This document shows positions 20,901-32,605 of a DNA stretch of 64,000 nucleotides, piece by piece (positions within the stretch are counted from its first letter, which is position 1; each line of letters begins with the position of its first letter). This stretch comes from Allomyces macrogynus ATCC 38327 (taxonomy: Eukaryota; Blastocladiomycota; Blastocladiomycetes; Blastocladiales; Blastocladiaceae): NCBI GenBank assembly GCA_000151295.1, contig GG745366.1:332739-396738 (forward strand), written 5' to 3'. The translations under genes were made by a program, and so were the position numbers. The notes below the pieces were generated by a model that did no database searches, was not told where the DNA came from, and saw only the letters and a list, made by a program, of their open reading frames with translations.

Positions 20901-21440
20901 ATGATCACTTTCGTCATTGTCCTCGTCGCCGTCCTCTCCACCCTGACTGCGATCGAACTCGTCCTTAACTGGCTCGACCGGCGCAAGGCCAACGCGCAGC
21001 CCGGCCAGGCCGCTGCCGCACTGCAATCGGCTGTTGCCGATGTCTGGTATCTGCCGCCCTCCTGGCGCGCGTCGACCACCGTCGAATCGCCCGCACCGAT
21101 ACCACCGGACGTCCCGGAACCTCCACGGTGCCATGTCTCCAACCGGCTCCGCACGCCCGGGTTTGTCGTTCTGGGCGTCGTCGAGCACTGGCGTGACGCC
21201 GGGGTCGATCCGGACGCGCCGCCGCCGTACGCGGCGGTCGCGCCGGCCGTGGAGGCTGAGGGTGTGGATGACGATGTCGAGTCGGTGAGCGCACAAGACG
21301 CGACAGTATCACGCGTGATGGAGATGACAATGGCGCCACGCGTGCCGGTCGTCGCGCCATCGGCGCTTGTCAGGGCGCCGCCACCGCTGGATAGGCCCGA
21401 GCAAGGGCCGGCGACGTTGCAGACCCCGGCGGAAAGGTGA
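20901..21440 (+). CDS. Small single-pass membrane protein with PPPY motif
   Basis: 179 residues, ATG start, no intron. The N-terminal segment MITFVIVLVAVLSTLTAIEL is a signal anchor, followed by positively charged LDRRKA, so the rest is likely cytosolic. A PPPYAAV motif lies near residue 112. PPxY is the ligand of WW domains in Nedd4/Rsp5 ubiquitin ligases, so this could be an adaptor or client of an Rsp5-type ligase (inference). The tail is Pro/Val-rich and of low complexity. No family recognised. Confidence 0.55.
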   Translation: MITFVIVLVAVLSTLTAIELVLNWLDRRKANAQPGQAAAALQSAVADVWYLPPSWRASTTVESPAPIPPDVPEPPRCHVSNRLRTPGFVVLGVVEHWRDAGVDPDAPPPYAAVAPAVEAEGVDDDVESVSAQDATVSRVMEMTMAPRVPVVAPSALVRAPPPLDRPEQGPATLQTPAER

Positions 21441-21826
21441 TTTTGTGACGCTCGTGATCTTTTGCTTTGTGTAGAGTAGAGGGGCCTAAATCGTGCCAAT
21501 CGTTTTCGTTTCGTTTCGTTGATTTTTTTTTTGGTGGCGCGCAGTAGAGGTGCGATGGTGTGTATTTCATCGCAAACAATCCATACCCTGGTCTTGTCTT
21601 CGTGTACCTTGTCGACGCGGAAGGAGCGAGTGCGACGACGACGACGGTGGATGGAAGTTCGTGCTGGTTCACGGGCCCGTCAACGGTGGTCGAGACGCCG
21701 CACGTCTACGGTCGACATTTAATGCGCGTGGGCATGGACTTCATTCGACGACGAACCCGCGCGCCCCACACGACCGACCAGCACTGGCCATGAGCGCACG
21801 TTGTTCTGCTCATTGACCTGCTCTCG
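21441..21826. other. Intergenic region between convergent genes
   Basis: Presumed 3' flanks. Includes a T9 run near 21523. Nothing else seen. Confidence 0.5.
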
Positions 21827-24364
21827 TCACGACTGCACTTGAACGCGACTATCGTCTGCGTACCATCGCGTCGCGTCTCTGCCCTCGCCGCCGTCCCCCT
21901 CCTCCTCGTCGCTCGCAGCACTCGTGCTCGATCTGGCCGACGACAACTTGCACACGCTCCCCTCGCTGCCCCACTCCGGCAACCCCTCGAGATGGCGTCG
22001 GACGGCAACACTCTCCACGCGCTCGGCGACGACCAACCCGACCGCACGGTCCGCGAGCCAGCGCCGCAGCTCGGCGACGTCAGCGCGCCGCGCGACGCTA
22101 CGGGGCACCGACATCTCGACGACACGGTCCAACTCCTCCGTTTCGTCGCACTGATCGCCGTCGACCGCCCACGCGGCGAGCCGGTGCATTTTCCCCGCGT
22201 CCCACTCGCTCGCATGCACCGCGATCCTCGCCAACGGCGCACTGAGCCGGAGTCGGCGCAAGTGCCGCCAACTCACCTGGTCCGGCACGTACAACTCGTC
22301 CCCGGGGTCGACCAAGACGTGCACCTGCTCGCCGACGATGTCCAGGCGCGCGCGCGAATCGAGCATCGTCTGAACCGCGCCGACCGACCACCACAGCGGC
22401 GCGTGCGTGCCGTCGAGCACCAGCCTCGCTGCCGTCACGTGCGCGGGCGGCGCGGCCCACAGGAACGGTTCGTGCTCGCCAGTCGCGTGCACGGTGAGGT
22501 GGTCACAGTGGACTGGGTGCGGGAGGGCATGGACGAGCCGGATCGGGAACGTCGCGCGGGCGAGTTGTGCGGGCAAGTCGACGCACGTATGTGCAGAGTC
22601 AAACAAGTGCACGTCGGTCAAGTGCGCGCAGTGCGCTGTGCCCGTGAGCGTTAGCGGTGCGGAAGCGGAGTTGGTGGATGTAGCGTAGGTGCGAATATCC
22701 GCAAGCGACAGCCAGTGCATGACGTTGATCGTCGCGTCCGTATCCGCCGGTCCGCCGAACAGCGCGAGGTGCGTGAGCAGCGGGGCGTCGACGCTAGAGT
22801 GCAGGGCCACGGCGACGCTCACCGCGGCAGTCCAGCTCTCGAGCGCCGGGAAGAAGACGGGTTCGTCGAGGTCGCCACCGTCGACAAACGAGCACGCCGT
22901 AGTCGCGAGCGACCGCAAGGCCGGCAACTCCCCCGCAAGTGCACGAACATGGTGCACTTGCAGGGCAAGCGCGTCGAGCGTGACGCTGGCCAGGTTTGGG
23001 AACCGCGCGAGGAACGAGAACGATGCGGGGAATGCCGGGGCCATGGCGGGCCCCTCGGCCACGTCGCCGTCAAGCACGAATTCGTCGACGAGCGGCAGAG
23101 GTGGACCCTCTGGGTCAAACAGCCACTCGGACGGTAAGCGCACGTGGATGCGGCGCAGGGACGACGGCGGGTGCGGTGGGAGCGAGATCCACTCGAGCGC
23201 CGAGACGCGCATGACGAGCGAGATTGCGCGCAGGTTCGGGACGGGCGGTGAGTCGGCACGCCAGATTTGCGCAAAGAGGGACGTCGGCGCTTGTTGCGTG
23301 TGGATTGCAAGCGACGTGCAGTGCGGCATGGACGGGACGACGATGGAAGACGCCCCGAGGCCTGAGGTCAATGACATGCGCGTGCATCGCGGTAACGTCA
23401 GGGACGTGATGCCGGTGCAGTCAATGGCGCCGGTGCACCGCACGGCGACGGCCTCGAGCCGGTCGCGCGCGGCCGCGACGAGGTGCGCGAGCGGGACCGA
23501 CGGGGTGTCAAGGTCAACGGCGAGCCGGCGCACGTGCGGCATGTGGGCCAGCAAGATGATCAGCGTCTCGACGTCGACCGGTGCCAGCAGCCGCGTCAGC
23601 GCGAGGTGCAGCGACCGCACGTGGACCAGGGGCAGCGGATACGCGGCGTGCCATCCGCGGACGCCGACGGCAGCAACGCGAGCGCGAGGATCGTGACCCG
23701 CGTTCGACCCGTGGGTCGGACTGGCTCCGCGGATTCCCGGGCCCGGACCGGGCGTGTTGATGAAGACGCCTGCACGCTGCACGGTCAGGAACAGGCGGCC
23801 GGGCCGTGCCGCGACGCGCACGGGTTCCGAGTTCGGCGGCACCACAACGGGCGGGGCGCCAGCGATGCCGCACAGGTCGAGCGGTAACGGCGCGAGTCGG
23901 GCCAGCGCAACGCGCCAGACACGCCATGACGACGGGTGTGCGGCGCGGTAGGCGGCGCGGCACGTGCGCGAGAAGGCGAGCAGCGCGGAGCGGTCGGACG
24001 CGGCCAGGTGCGCGGCAATGTTCGCGAGCGCGTCGTGCGAGACGCGCGCCGGCAGGGACGCAGGGGGCGGTGGCGCGTCCGCTGGTGCGGTAGTCGGTAG
24101 GCGCGGATGCGGACGAGCGCTGGGGCTAGGGCTGTCGCGCAGACTGCCGCTGCTCCAGCTGCTGGGACGGGCACTGGGACCGGTGCTGCTGCATTTAGGA
24201 CTGGATCCGCGGCCGGGGCTTGAACTGGGTGCGGGGTCAAGGGGGACCGCGTGCAGCACGGGTGCAGCCGTTGCTGGTCCTTGGCTGCAGCGACCGACGG
24301 GTCCCCTCATCGACGGCGGCGGTGGCGCAGTCGGGCAGCACGGGGCGGGCGGCGGCGAGGTCAT
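21827..24364 (-). CDS. F-box-like protein with leucine-rich repeat-type C-terminus
   Basis: 845 residues from the ATG at 24364; the frame is open upstream to ~24730, but that extension is low complexity. After a Pro/Ser-rich N-terminus, SHDALANIAAHLAASDRSAL and FSRTCRAAYRAAHPSSWRVW match the F-box pattern (LP..L..I...L...D...L...CR.w). The remaining ~650 residues have irregular repeats of the type HVRSLHLALTRLL, HVRRLAVDLDT, LASVTLDALALQVHHV and LRRLRLSAPL, as in RNI-like/LRR F-box proteins. A role as a substrate receptor of an SCF ubiquitin ligase is inferred from the fold class; the substrate is unknown. No intron was needed. Confidence 0.65.
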   Translation of the reverse strand: MTSPPPAPCCPTAPPPPSMRGPVGRCSQGPATAAPVLHAVPLDPAPSSSPGRGSSPKCSSTGPSARPSSWSSGSLRDSPSPSARPHPRLPTTAPADAPPPPASLPARVSHDALANIAAHLAASDRSALLAFSRTCRAAYRAAHPSSWRVWRVALARLAPLPLDLCGIAGAPPVVVPPNSEPVRVAARPGRLFLTVQRAGVFINTPGPGPGIRGASPTHGSNAGHDPRARVAAVGVRGWHAAYPLPLVHVRSLHLALTRLLAPVDVETLIILLAHMPHVRRLAVDLDTPSVPLAHLVAAARDRLEAVAVRCTGAIDCTGITSLTLPRCTRMSLTSGLGASSIVVPSMPHCTSLAIHTQQAPTSLFAQIWRADSPPVPNLRAISLVMRVSALEWISLPPHPPSSLRRIHVRLPSEWLFDPEGPPLPLVDEFVLDGDVAEGPAMAPAFPASFSFLARFPNLASVTLDALALQVHHVRALAGELPALRSLATTACSFVDGGDLDEPVFFPALESWTAAVSVAVALHSSVDAPLLTHLALFGGPADTDATINVMHWLSLADIRTYATSTNSASAPLTLTGTAHCAHLTDVHLFDSAHTCVDLPAQLARATFPIRLVHALPHPVHCDHLTVHATGEHEPFLWAAPPAHVTAARLVLDGTHAPLWWSVGAVQTMLDSRARLDIVGEQVHVLVDPGDELYVPDQVSWRHLRRLRLSAPLARIAVHASEWDAGKMHRLAAWAVDGDQCDETEELDRVVEMSVPRSVARRADVAELRRWLADRAVGLVVAERVESVAVRRHLEGLPEWGSEGSVCKLSSARSSTSAASDEEEGDGGEGRDATRWYADDSRVQVQS

Positions 24365-25135
24365 GGCGCGCGTCGGTTGCGCTGGTGCTTGTTGTCGGAG
24401 CGTGTTGTTGGTGTCGTTACTGCTGCTGCTGCTGCTGTCGTGCACTCGCAAGAGAGGAGGCCACGCCAGACGACGCGGCGCAGAGCAGCATGGCGGTGGC
24501 AGCGGGGCAGGAATCGGAGCGACGGCGGGCGCAGGCGGCACGCCGTCGTGGCCGCGCGCATCGGCTGCCCACGCGCATCGGCACTGCGTCGCGTCGTGTG
24601 TTGCCGTGGCTGCGGGTTGGTGCGCCTGCGGTTGGTGCGCCAGCAGCGTGGACCACGGCGGCGGCGGAGCGCCGTTGGCAGCGCGAAGGCGGGAACGCCG
24701 ACCGTGCGACCGCGACCACCAGCACCACAACGGACCGATGCTTCCTGACTCATAGTGGCGCAGACGGTGTCACAACGACGTGGCCGTCCCTTCCACGCTT
24801 CGCGCTTCGGCAGGGATGTCAGGCGTCTCGCACGTGCGCCCGCGTGCCCTTGCACACGAGCGCGTCGGTCCCTGCACATCTCCTCCACCTCTGTCGCCAC
24901 GCCTCTTGGAAGCAGATCACCACACCACGTGGCCGCCACGACCGCGACGACGCGCGACTGACCAACCAACCGCGGCCAACTGCCACCGCGACTTGCTGCA
25001 GCCGACGCTCTGCCATTGCGGCCGCCACGAAATCGCAGGACCTGTTGGACCCGCCGCGCATCACTCTTTGCCGATTTGACCCACGGCCACAACACACGAT
25101 CCCGTCCCCATTGCGCAATCACCCAGCAACCAATC
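24365..25135. other. Region between divergent F-box and coatomer genes
   Basis: Contains the presumed divergent promoters. A CTG repeat (24418-24437) lies in the upstream open extension of the F-box frame. No other feature. Confidence 0.5.
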
Positions 25136-28100
25136 ATGACCGACACGGCGTGCTACACGGTCATCCGCGCGCTTGACTCGGCCGACGCGCCCACGCTCGA
25201 GTCGCTCAGGTCGGCGCTCGAAAAGGGGTCCGACGACGTGAAAATCGCCACTATGAAAAAGCTCTTGCGCAGCATGCTCAACGGCGAGCCCTACGGCACG
25301 CAGCTGCTCATGCAAGTCATTCGCTACGTGATGCCGTCGCGTTCGAAGCCGCTCAAGAAGCTGCTCAACCTCTACTGGGAGGTCGTTCCCAAGCACAATG
25401 CCGACGGCAAGCTCAAGCAGGAGATGATCCTCGTCTGGTGCGTTTATTTTGATCATTTTGGATGCTCATACCCAAGAATCTGACGGCCCTTGATCTCCGC
25501 GTAGCAACGCGCTCCGCAACGACCTGCAGCACCCCAACGAGTACATTCGTGGCGCCTCGCTGCGGATGGTCTGCAAGCTGCGCGACGCCGAGTTGCTCGA
25601 GCCCTTGGTTCCGTCGTGCCGGCAGAACCTGGTTCGTTTCTGATCCGCATTTCGCAATGCACAAAACACGCTGACCTCTAACTCCCCGATCGCGTCGCGG
25701 TACCAGGACCACCGCCACCCGTACGTGCGCAAAAACGCCATCTTCGCCGTATACTCGCTCTACAAGCACAACCAGGTGCTCTTCCCGGACGCGCCCACGC
25801 GCATCGCCGAGCTGCTCACCAAGGAAAGCGACATGGCCTGCCGCCGCAACGCCTTTGTCATGCTGCAAAACACGGCGCCTGACCTGGCCATTCAGTACCT
25901 GGCCTCAGTTGCCGCACAGATCCCAACGTTTGACGAGCACGTGCAACTCGCCGTGATTGAGCTGGTCCGCAAGGAGGCGCGCGCGAACGCTGCCGAGCGG
26001 CTCAAGTACCTCAAGCTGCTCTACGCGCTACTCGGGTCGCCCGACTTGGCCGTCAAGTACGAGGCGGCGTCGTCGCTCGTCTCGCTGACTTCGGCGCCCG
26101 AGGCCGTCAAGGCTGCGGCGCAGTGCTACGTGACGCTGCTGCACAAGGCCGCCGACACGAATGTTAAGCTGATTGTCCTCGCACGCATTCGCGAACTGCT
26201 CGACCGCCACGACCGGCTCGCCGGGGACGAGCTTGCACTCGACCTGCTCCGTGTCCTGGCCACGCCCGACATGGAAGTGCGCCGCACGTGCTGCGCGGTC
26301 GCGCTCGATATGACGACGCCGCGCAACGTTGACCAGGTCGTCGCCGTCCTGAAGAAGGAACTCGTCAAGACGCAGGACCCGACCGCCGGCGACAAGGCCG
26401 CCGAGTTTCGGCAACTGCTCATTCAGACCATTCACACGTGCGCCGTCCAGTTCCCGAGCGTTGCGCCGTCGGCTGTCGCTACGCTCATGGATTTCTTGGG
26501 CGATTCGTCGAACGCGTCGGCGGTCGATGTGGTCGCGTTCGTGCGCGAAGTGGTCGAGCGGTTCCCGGACTTGCGCGCCGAAATTGTCGCCAAGCTCGTA
26601 ACGTCGTGATGACTTGAAATCGGCAAANNNNNNNNNNNNNNNNNNNNNNNNNNNNNNNNNNNNNNNNNNNNNNNNNNNNNNNNNNNNNNNNNNNNNNNNN
26701 NNNNNNNNNNNNNNNNNNNNNNNNNNNGCGCGCTCTGGATCATGGGGGAAGTACGCGCCGGCCGACCTCGTGCCGTCCGTGATTGACGCGATCCAGACGA
26801 GTCTCGGCGAGATTGTGCGCATGGAGTCGGCGACGGGTACCGAACCCGCGTCGGCATCGAGCGTGCCCAACTCGCCGCGACCCGGGTCGCTGTCCGTGAC
26901 CACGACGAGCAGCAAGGTTCTTGCCGACGGGTCGTACGCGACGCAGACGGCGCTGACGACGACGGCCGGCGGGATTGACCTGGCTAAGCGCAAGCCGCCG
27001 CTGCAGGCGCTCCTGCACAACGGCGACTACTTTACCGGCGCCGTCCTCGCGACGTGCTTGACCAAGCTGGTTCTGCGCGTGCGCGCTGCGGAGGGCGCCG
27101 ATTCGCCCGCCGCGCACAAGACGGCCGCTGACGGCATGTGGATCCTGTCGCACGTCCTGCGGCACGGGCTCGCGTCGGGCGCCATGGATGAGGACTCGCG
27201 CGACCGCATCACGCAATGCCTGGCGACCATGGCCGAAGAACAGGCGCCGCGCGACGTGCAGGACGTGTATCTCGCGTCGTGTCGGTCGGCGTTTGCGCGC
27301 CTCTTGGCCGTGCAGGATAAGTCCAAGTCGGCGTCGGCCGCCAAGAACGCGCCGGTCGTGCAGGTCGAGGACACGATTTCGTTTGGCGTCCTGAAGCGCG
27401 TCGCGGCCGCCGCGGAGGACCGGCTGGACGACGACGATTACGAGCGCGACTTGACGCGCGCGACCGGGCGGGACGCGAGTACGGCCGGTGTCGCGCCGGA
27501 CAACAAGCTGAACCGCGTCGTGCAGCTGACGGGTTTCTCGGACCCGGTCTATGCTGAGGCCTATGTGACCGTGCACCAGTTCGACATTGTCCTCGACGTG
27601 CTGATCGTGAACCAAACGACGAGCACGCTGCAGAACCTCGCGCTCGAATTCGCGACGCTCGGGGACCTGAAGCTGGTCGAGCGGCCGCAGGCCGTGAACC
27701 TCGCGCCCAAGTCGTACCACACGGTCAAGGCGCACATCAAGGTGGCGTCGACCGAGACCGGCGTGATTTTCGGCAATATCGTCTACGACATGGGCGCGCT
27801 CGACTCGCGGTGCGTGATTCTCAACGACATCCACATCGATATCATGGATTACATCCACGCCGCCGCGTGCTCGGAAACGCAGTTCCGCGCCATGTGGACC
27901 GAGTTTGAGTGGGAGAACAAGGTGAATGTCGCGACGCCCGTCGTAGTTGACGCGACCGCGGCCGGGTCGGCTGCCGACCAACTGCGCGCGTATCTCAAGC
28001 AGGTCATGGCCGCGACGAACATGGCGTGCCTTACGCCCGACCACGCGCTTGAGGGCGATTGCGGCGTGCTTGCGGCCAACCTGTACGCGAAATCGGTGTT

Positions 28101-28278
28101 TGGCGAGGACGCGCTCGCCAACTTGTGCGTGGAGCGCACGGCCGCGGGATCGATTGTCGGGCATATTCGCATCCGGTCCAAGACGCAGGGGATCGCGCTC
28201 GCGCTCGGGGATAAGATCACTCTGAGCCAGAAGAATGCGGCAAATGCGGCCGCAGCTGCCGCGGCGGCGGCCATGTAG
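25136..28278 (+). CDS. SEC26: Coatomer subunit beta (beta-COP)
   Basis: Exons 25136-25437, 25505-25631, 25707-26597 and one after the gap (from ~26728) to 28278. Introns are 67 nt and 75 nt; a third starts at 26598 (GTAACG) and ends inside the 100-N gap. Family landmarks: [54 protein letters not shown], and the C-terminal [40 protein letters not shown] and [20 protein letters not shown]. Beta-COP is a HEAT-repeat/appendage subunit of the COPI coat on Golgi-to-ER vesicles. Sequence for roughly 150-180 residues expected before ALWIMGE is missing in the gap. Just after the gap the frame shifts by one base at 26744-26752, a likely assembly error. Confidence 0.93.
26628..26727. other. Assembly gap (100 N) inside the coatomer gene
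   Basis: Exactly 100 N, a conventional size for an unknown gap length, so the true distance may differ. Confidence 1.
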
Positions 28279-29319
28279 GCCAGGGGTGTTTGTGGTGCGC
28301 GGGGAGGGCGAGTGGGGAGGAAGGGGGCGTTGTGCGATTGGTTTGATTTTTCAGTAGATTTCTGTTGCTTTGCATGGGATCATGGTCGAGGGAATGATTG
28401 CCGCGCGACGTTGAAATGGCCGCACGTCGGAAAGCATGCCCACAGAAACGATTGCACGGGACCGATTGCGCGCGGCAGCTAGTGTGCCAGAGGGCAATCC
28501 GTGAAGCTGGGAAGCGGCGTAATGGAGTCGAAACAAATCTCAAGCACCTCACCTATGGCGCACGCAATGTCGAACCCAGCTCTTCGTGCCCCTTGGAGCA
28601 GGCAAAAGACATTGCGCAAATTTTGCACCGACCAGCACCATCTGGAAATGAATGAGTGATAGGCGGACGTGTCGCTCGACGACCTTGTCAAACCGCAGCA
28701 GCGGGTCGATAACCGCTCTGTGCGGCATGGACTGACCTCCCCACCCATCTCAATCCACCAGGCGTGCGTGAGGTCCCTCGACTTCATGAAGCTCGTGATC
28801 ACGGTATTGACTCTCCATCTGCTTATCAAGTCGCTCGACGGGCGCTACGAGTCCTTTGACGCATCCTTGGTCGACTTCCCGACGCCCAATAAGGTGGGGA
28901 CGGTGCAGGAAACGTTCATGGTCGCGTGCTTGATGCGTGCAACTCGCCATCGACCAGCGCATCACGTTCATTGCGCGCGCGCGATTATTGACCTTTCCGT
29001 CGTTGCAATCGTTCCCTCAAGACGCGTCGGACCTGAAGCTGCTGGGGTTGTGGAGCGATGAGTTGCTGCCATGCTGCAGTCTTGACGATATGCCATGCGT
29101 CGCAAGTCGCTGGACCTGTTGGGTGAACCTCGCGGTGGATCTCGTCTTAGGAGCGCGCCAAGTCGGAGATCGACGACGAGATTACGATCATACTCGATTC
29201 CTCGCGCGCCGAGCGGCACGACCAGCAGCATCGATGGCCGCAAGGGTGACGATATTCGCAGCGGAGGGGTTGTTTGGTTGTCAGACTCAGGTGGATGGCA
29301 GTCGTCAAGGCAAATTGAT
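28279..29319. other. Non-genic stretch with possible decayed copia-type gag fragment
   Basis: Lower coding quality than flanking genes. A plus-strand segment at ~28735-28930 reads LVITVLTLHLLIKSLDGRYE followed by SFDASLVDF, resembling the UBN2/copia gag pattern (LL.SLP..Y..F...L). Surrounding frames are broken. This is a weak match; no reverse transcriptase or LTR is visible. Confidence 0.3.
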
Positions 29320-29476
29320 CATCCCCACCGCAGCAAAATGCAAACGAAGAGCAACTCGGGATCATGCCAACCTCATTCCAACTGACATCCCACTGAGGGG
29401 AACCGTGGTCACCAGAGGGCGCGCTGTCTTCGTCTCGCTTCTTTAGAGCTGCCTCCTGGCCCAAGACCGCTCTTGC
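29320..29476 (-). repeat. Dispersed short repeat, copy B
   Basis: Reverse complement matches 3015-3178 at roughly 80% by eye. It lies 40 nt outside repeat arm 2, but at the opposite end relative to copy A and arm 1, so it was not part of the same duplication. Confidence 0.6.
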
Positions 29477-29516
29477 AATCACTGGTTCCGCTGTGATTTT
29501 AGTTCAGTGGCCCGTG

Positions 29517-31672
29517 TTCGCATGAGAGACGCCACGTTAAAGGGACTTGTTTCTGGACATAGGATGGGAAGACTGCTGCAGCGGCCACTGAACCGAGACG
29601 AGCAGCAGCGACTCGACTGGCAGTAACTGGCAGCGACCGGCGATTTTTGACGACACAAAACGGGACGATGCAACGATTGGCAAAGATCCAACGTACATGC
29701 GCCCATCCTCGCGGCATCGCTCAAGCTCAAGCTCGGTGCCGCACGCGCAGATGGACAGCGCCACGTGCCCGACCAGCTCAGTGTCCTGGTCCATCTGGTG
29801 TGTTTCGCGAGAGCAAGTTAAACTCGCGCGAATTCGGTCAGCTAGCCAGGAGGTCAAAAAGACGGTTCATAAAAGTGCAAATCATGTCGAGTGCTGTTGC
29901 TTCTTCTTCAAGTTCATTTTGCACTGAGATGTGTCGTGCTGCGTGGCCGTGCCAGCCGGTCCATACTCTGAAACGACGCCGCGTTCGCAAAGTGCACGCC
30001 GCGCGTCCCGCTGCGAGCGTGCCGCGGGACGAGCAGGTCGCTCTGCGCGGCATGCGCTGCCGCGACGCGAGTCTCGAGGTCGTGGATGCGCTTCGAGAGC
30101 GACGATGCTGGGCCGGCGGGTCCTGACGCCTACAAAATGGTGGGTCAGCGACGCACTCGAACGGAGAAATCAGCATGTCGGATTCCGCACCGAACTCCCA
30201 GCCCGTCCATTTGCCACCTCTGCGGCGCGTCGACCCTGCACGGCTTTCCACTGTGCCGGCGGGAAGTACCACGCGCCGTACTTGCGCGAATTGCGCACCG
30301 GCGCCTGCTCCGCCGCGTCCTCATCCCACCGGACCAGGCTTCGCGAATCGCGTGTCGTGGGCGGTCCCACGCGGCACGCGGGCGACTGCACCTGTTTGCG
30401 CACGTGCGCAGCGACGCCAAGCGGGAGCAAGGCTTCCTCGGCGCCGTGGAACCTGGGTGCTGGCGCGACCATTGCAGTCCCGGGCGCAGTCGCGTAGGTT
30501 CTCTGCAGCCACGCGATACGGTCGCGTGTCGTTGCCCACTGAGGGGTGGTGGGTTCGGAGGTCGCGTCGGTGGCACGCGCCGTGCGCAGGCCGGTGTACT
30601 TGTGGTGCGTGGAGGGTGGTGAATGTGCCGCGGACGGCGGAGATGAAGAGGAGGAAGGGTTCGACGGGTCAGCGGTCACGGCAAGCATGATTTTCTCGAG
30701 GCCAAAGTCGCGCGGCGGGCCGTCGGCGCTCGGACTCTGGACTTCCCTCAGGTCCAGGTCGAGGTCCAGGTCGAGCTCGAGCGTCCTGTTGTTTCAAATC
30801 TGGTGAGCGGCACGCCAGTGAAGAAATCCGAGCCGGAAATCAAGTGCACCTGCAGAGTTCCGGGTAGTTTGTACACATCGCGTCGCGCTCAGCGAGAATG
30901 TCGTGCTCGGAGAAGGCGTGCAGCGGCACGCGGTACTCGTCGACGAGAAGATCGAGAACGGGACCTTCGGCGTCGTCTTGTTGTGCCGTAACCACAGCAT
31001 GAACTAAATCGTGCACAACGTCGCGCACCTGCTCGCGGTCGAATGTCCGCGGCGGATCCGCTGGCGGGACACGGTTTCCTCTTCCCGCTGGCGCACTCGC
31101 GGGCCGCGACGCTGCAGATGCTGCAGATACTGGACGACGTTTTCCTGCCGTTGACCCCGTGGCATGGGTGTGCAGCGCCCACTGCTCGGCGTGGAACGCG
31201 GCGAGCCACGTAAACACCTGCACGTGCAGGTCGTTGATGGCGGCGCGCTGTGCGTCCTCGTCTGGCGCGACCGGGTGGACAAGGTCGAGCAGTAGGGCAT
31301 CGACGACCTCGTCGGAGCCCACGACGAGTGCGAGCACGCCGAGTCCCTTGACGAGCAAAAACTGGTCGAGCCACCGCGACTGGCCCGAGCTGCTGCTGCT
31401 GGAAGTCGCGCCGTCGGCACTGGTCGGAGATCGCGGCAGGAGCGGCACGCGCGCCGCGGAAAACGGCAGAAGCAGGCGCGTACTTGATGCGACGGCGCGT
31501 AACGGCGGAGGCGGCGGCGGCAGTGGTGCATGTTGAGAGTCGCTGGGTGCGCGGTAGCGTGCGGCACGACGTCCACTCGGCGCGCTCACGGGCCGCATCA
31601 TGCGGCGGCGAGGCTTTTCGATGGGTCGCCGAGCATGAACGAGCTGTGGTTGAGCTGCTGCTGGGGGTCGTG
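29517..31672 (-). repeat. Large inverted repeat, arm 2 (2.16 kb)
   Basis: Reverse-complement partner of 3490-5645 with near identity. Outside the arms the flanks are unrelated, apart from ~30 nt of fading similarity past 31672. The enclosed 23.9 kb contains paralogue 2, the coiled-coil gene, the membrane protein, the spermidine synthase-like gene, bZIP, PHO81, the PPPY protein, F-box and coatomer genes. Confidence 0.93.
29914..31672 (-). CDS. Unknown gene carried on inverted-repeat arm 2 (copy of the gene at 3435-5248)
   Basis: The same frames as in arm 1 are present, ending at the mirrored TGA (29914-29916). The 5' side differs: the arm-1 frame continues upstream as YDQFNQQVEPADFIHDFQQQ, while here the sequence before LNHSSFMLGD is unrelated and a 1-2 nt deletion (GACCCATCG versus GACCACATCG) shifts that part. 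This copy may therefore lack the original start and be a 5'-truncated duplicate. The YGAWYFPPAQW motif and the coiled coil are intact. Confidence 0.35.
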
Positions 31673-32605
31673 GAGGGAAACCGCGACTGCACTTGGCTTC
31701 AGACCGCGGCCATGTCGACTAGGTGTGACTAGCCACACGCGTGTCTCACAGTGTGTCTCGCGCCTCCACCGCTGCACGATCGCGACGCGCGCCAGCCGCA
31801 GCCCCTCCTGCCATTGTTGCTGCCAGCTGCCAAACAGCAATCCCACCCACAGCCGCTGCGGTCGACCTACCAAACTGATATTTACATCACGGTTCGCATT
31901 GTATTGAAGTCAAAAAATAGCTGGGGGTCTGTGAAGTTGATTTGTCGACAAGCGTTGACAGTGGCTCACTATGGGCGAAAGCAACAGACAACTGAAAGCA
32001 ACAAATCCATAACAATCCTACGCGAGACTGCAGCAAGTCATCCATCCAACCGATTATTCTTCCGCAACCCATAATGTGTTGCCACCAAAACTTCAGTTCA
32101 TCTCCACAACATCGATCTGTCATGATGGGGGCAAAAGAGCGCGGATGGTGAATTTTAGGGCCCCAATCAACAACGGAAGCGTGCCGCCCCTGGTTCCTGG
32201 ATTGTTACTGAGCGTTTTGAGCTTGTGGTCGATGAACAATGCGGATATCTTGCTGAGTATCTGTCTTTTCCTCACATGGTGGTCCCAAACTCCAAAGCAG
32301 ATTGCGACGACACAACGATAGCAAATTTACAGCTAGAGGCAAGGCCGGGCGTGCAGCGACAGCATCAAGCCATGATGAGAAATGCAGACATAACAATGGT
32401 TCAATATTTGGAAGGTATGGATGGCCACGCGCGTGCAAAAGTGTCAATGAGCAAAAGACGATCACGCAAAGCGGCGCCCAGCAAGCGAGCGGAACAAGTA
32501 TTTACAGAAAAGAGCATCAAAGCACGAGAAAAAGGACGATCGCAAATGCTGAGGCGCGACCGACGACTAGCGCGACGAGTGGGCGCCTCAAAAAGCGCTG
32601 CTCGT
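31673..32605. other. Intergenic stretch
   Basis: Moderate GC, no supported gene, RNA or element. Downstream side of the second bZIP gene. Confidence 0.5.
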
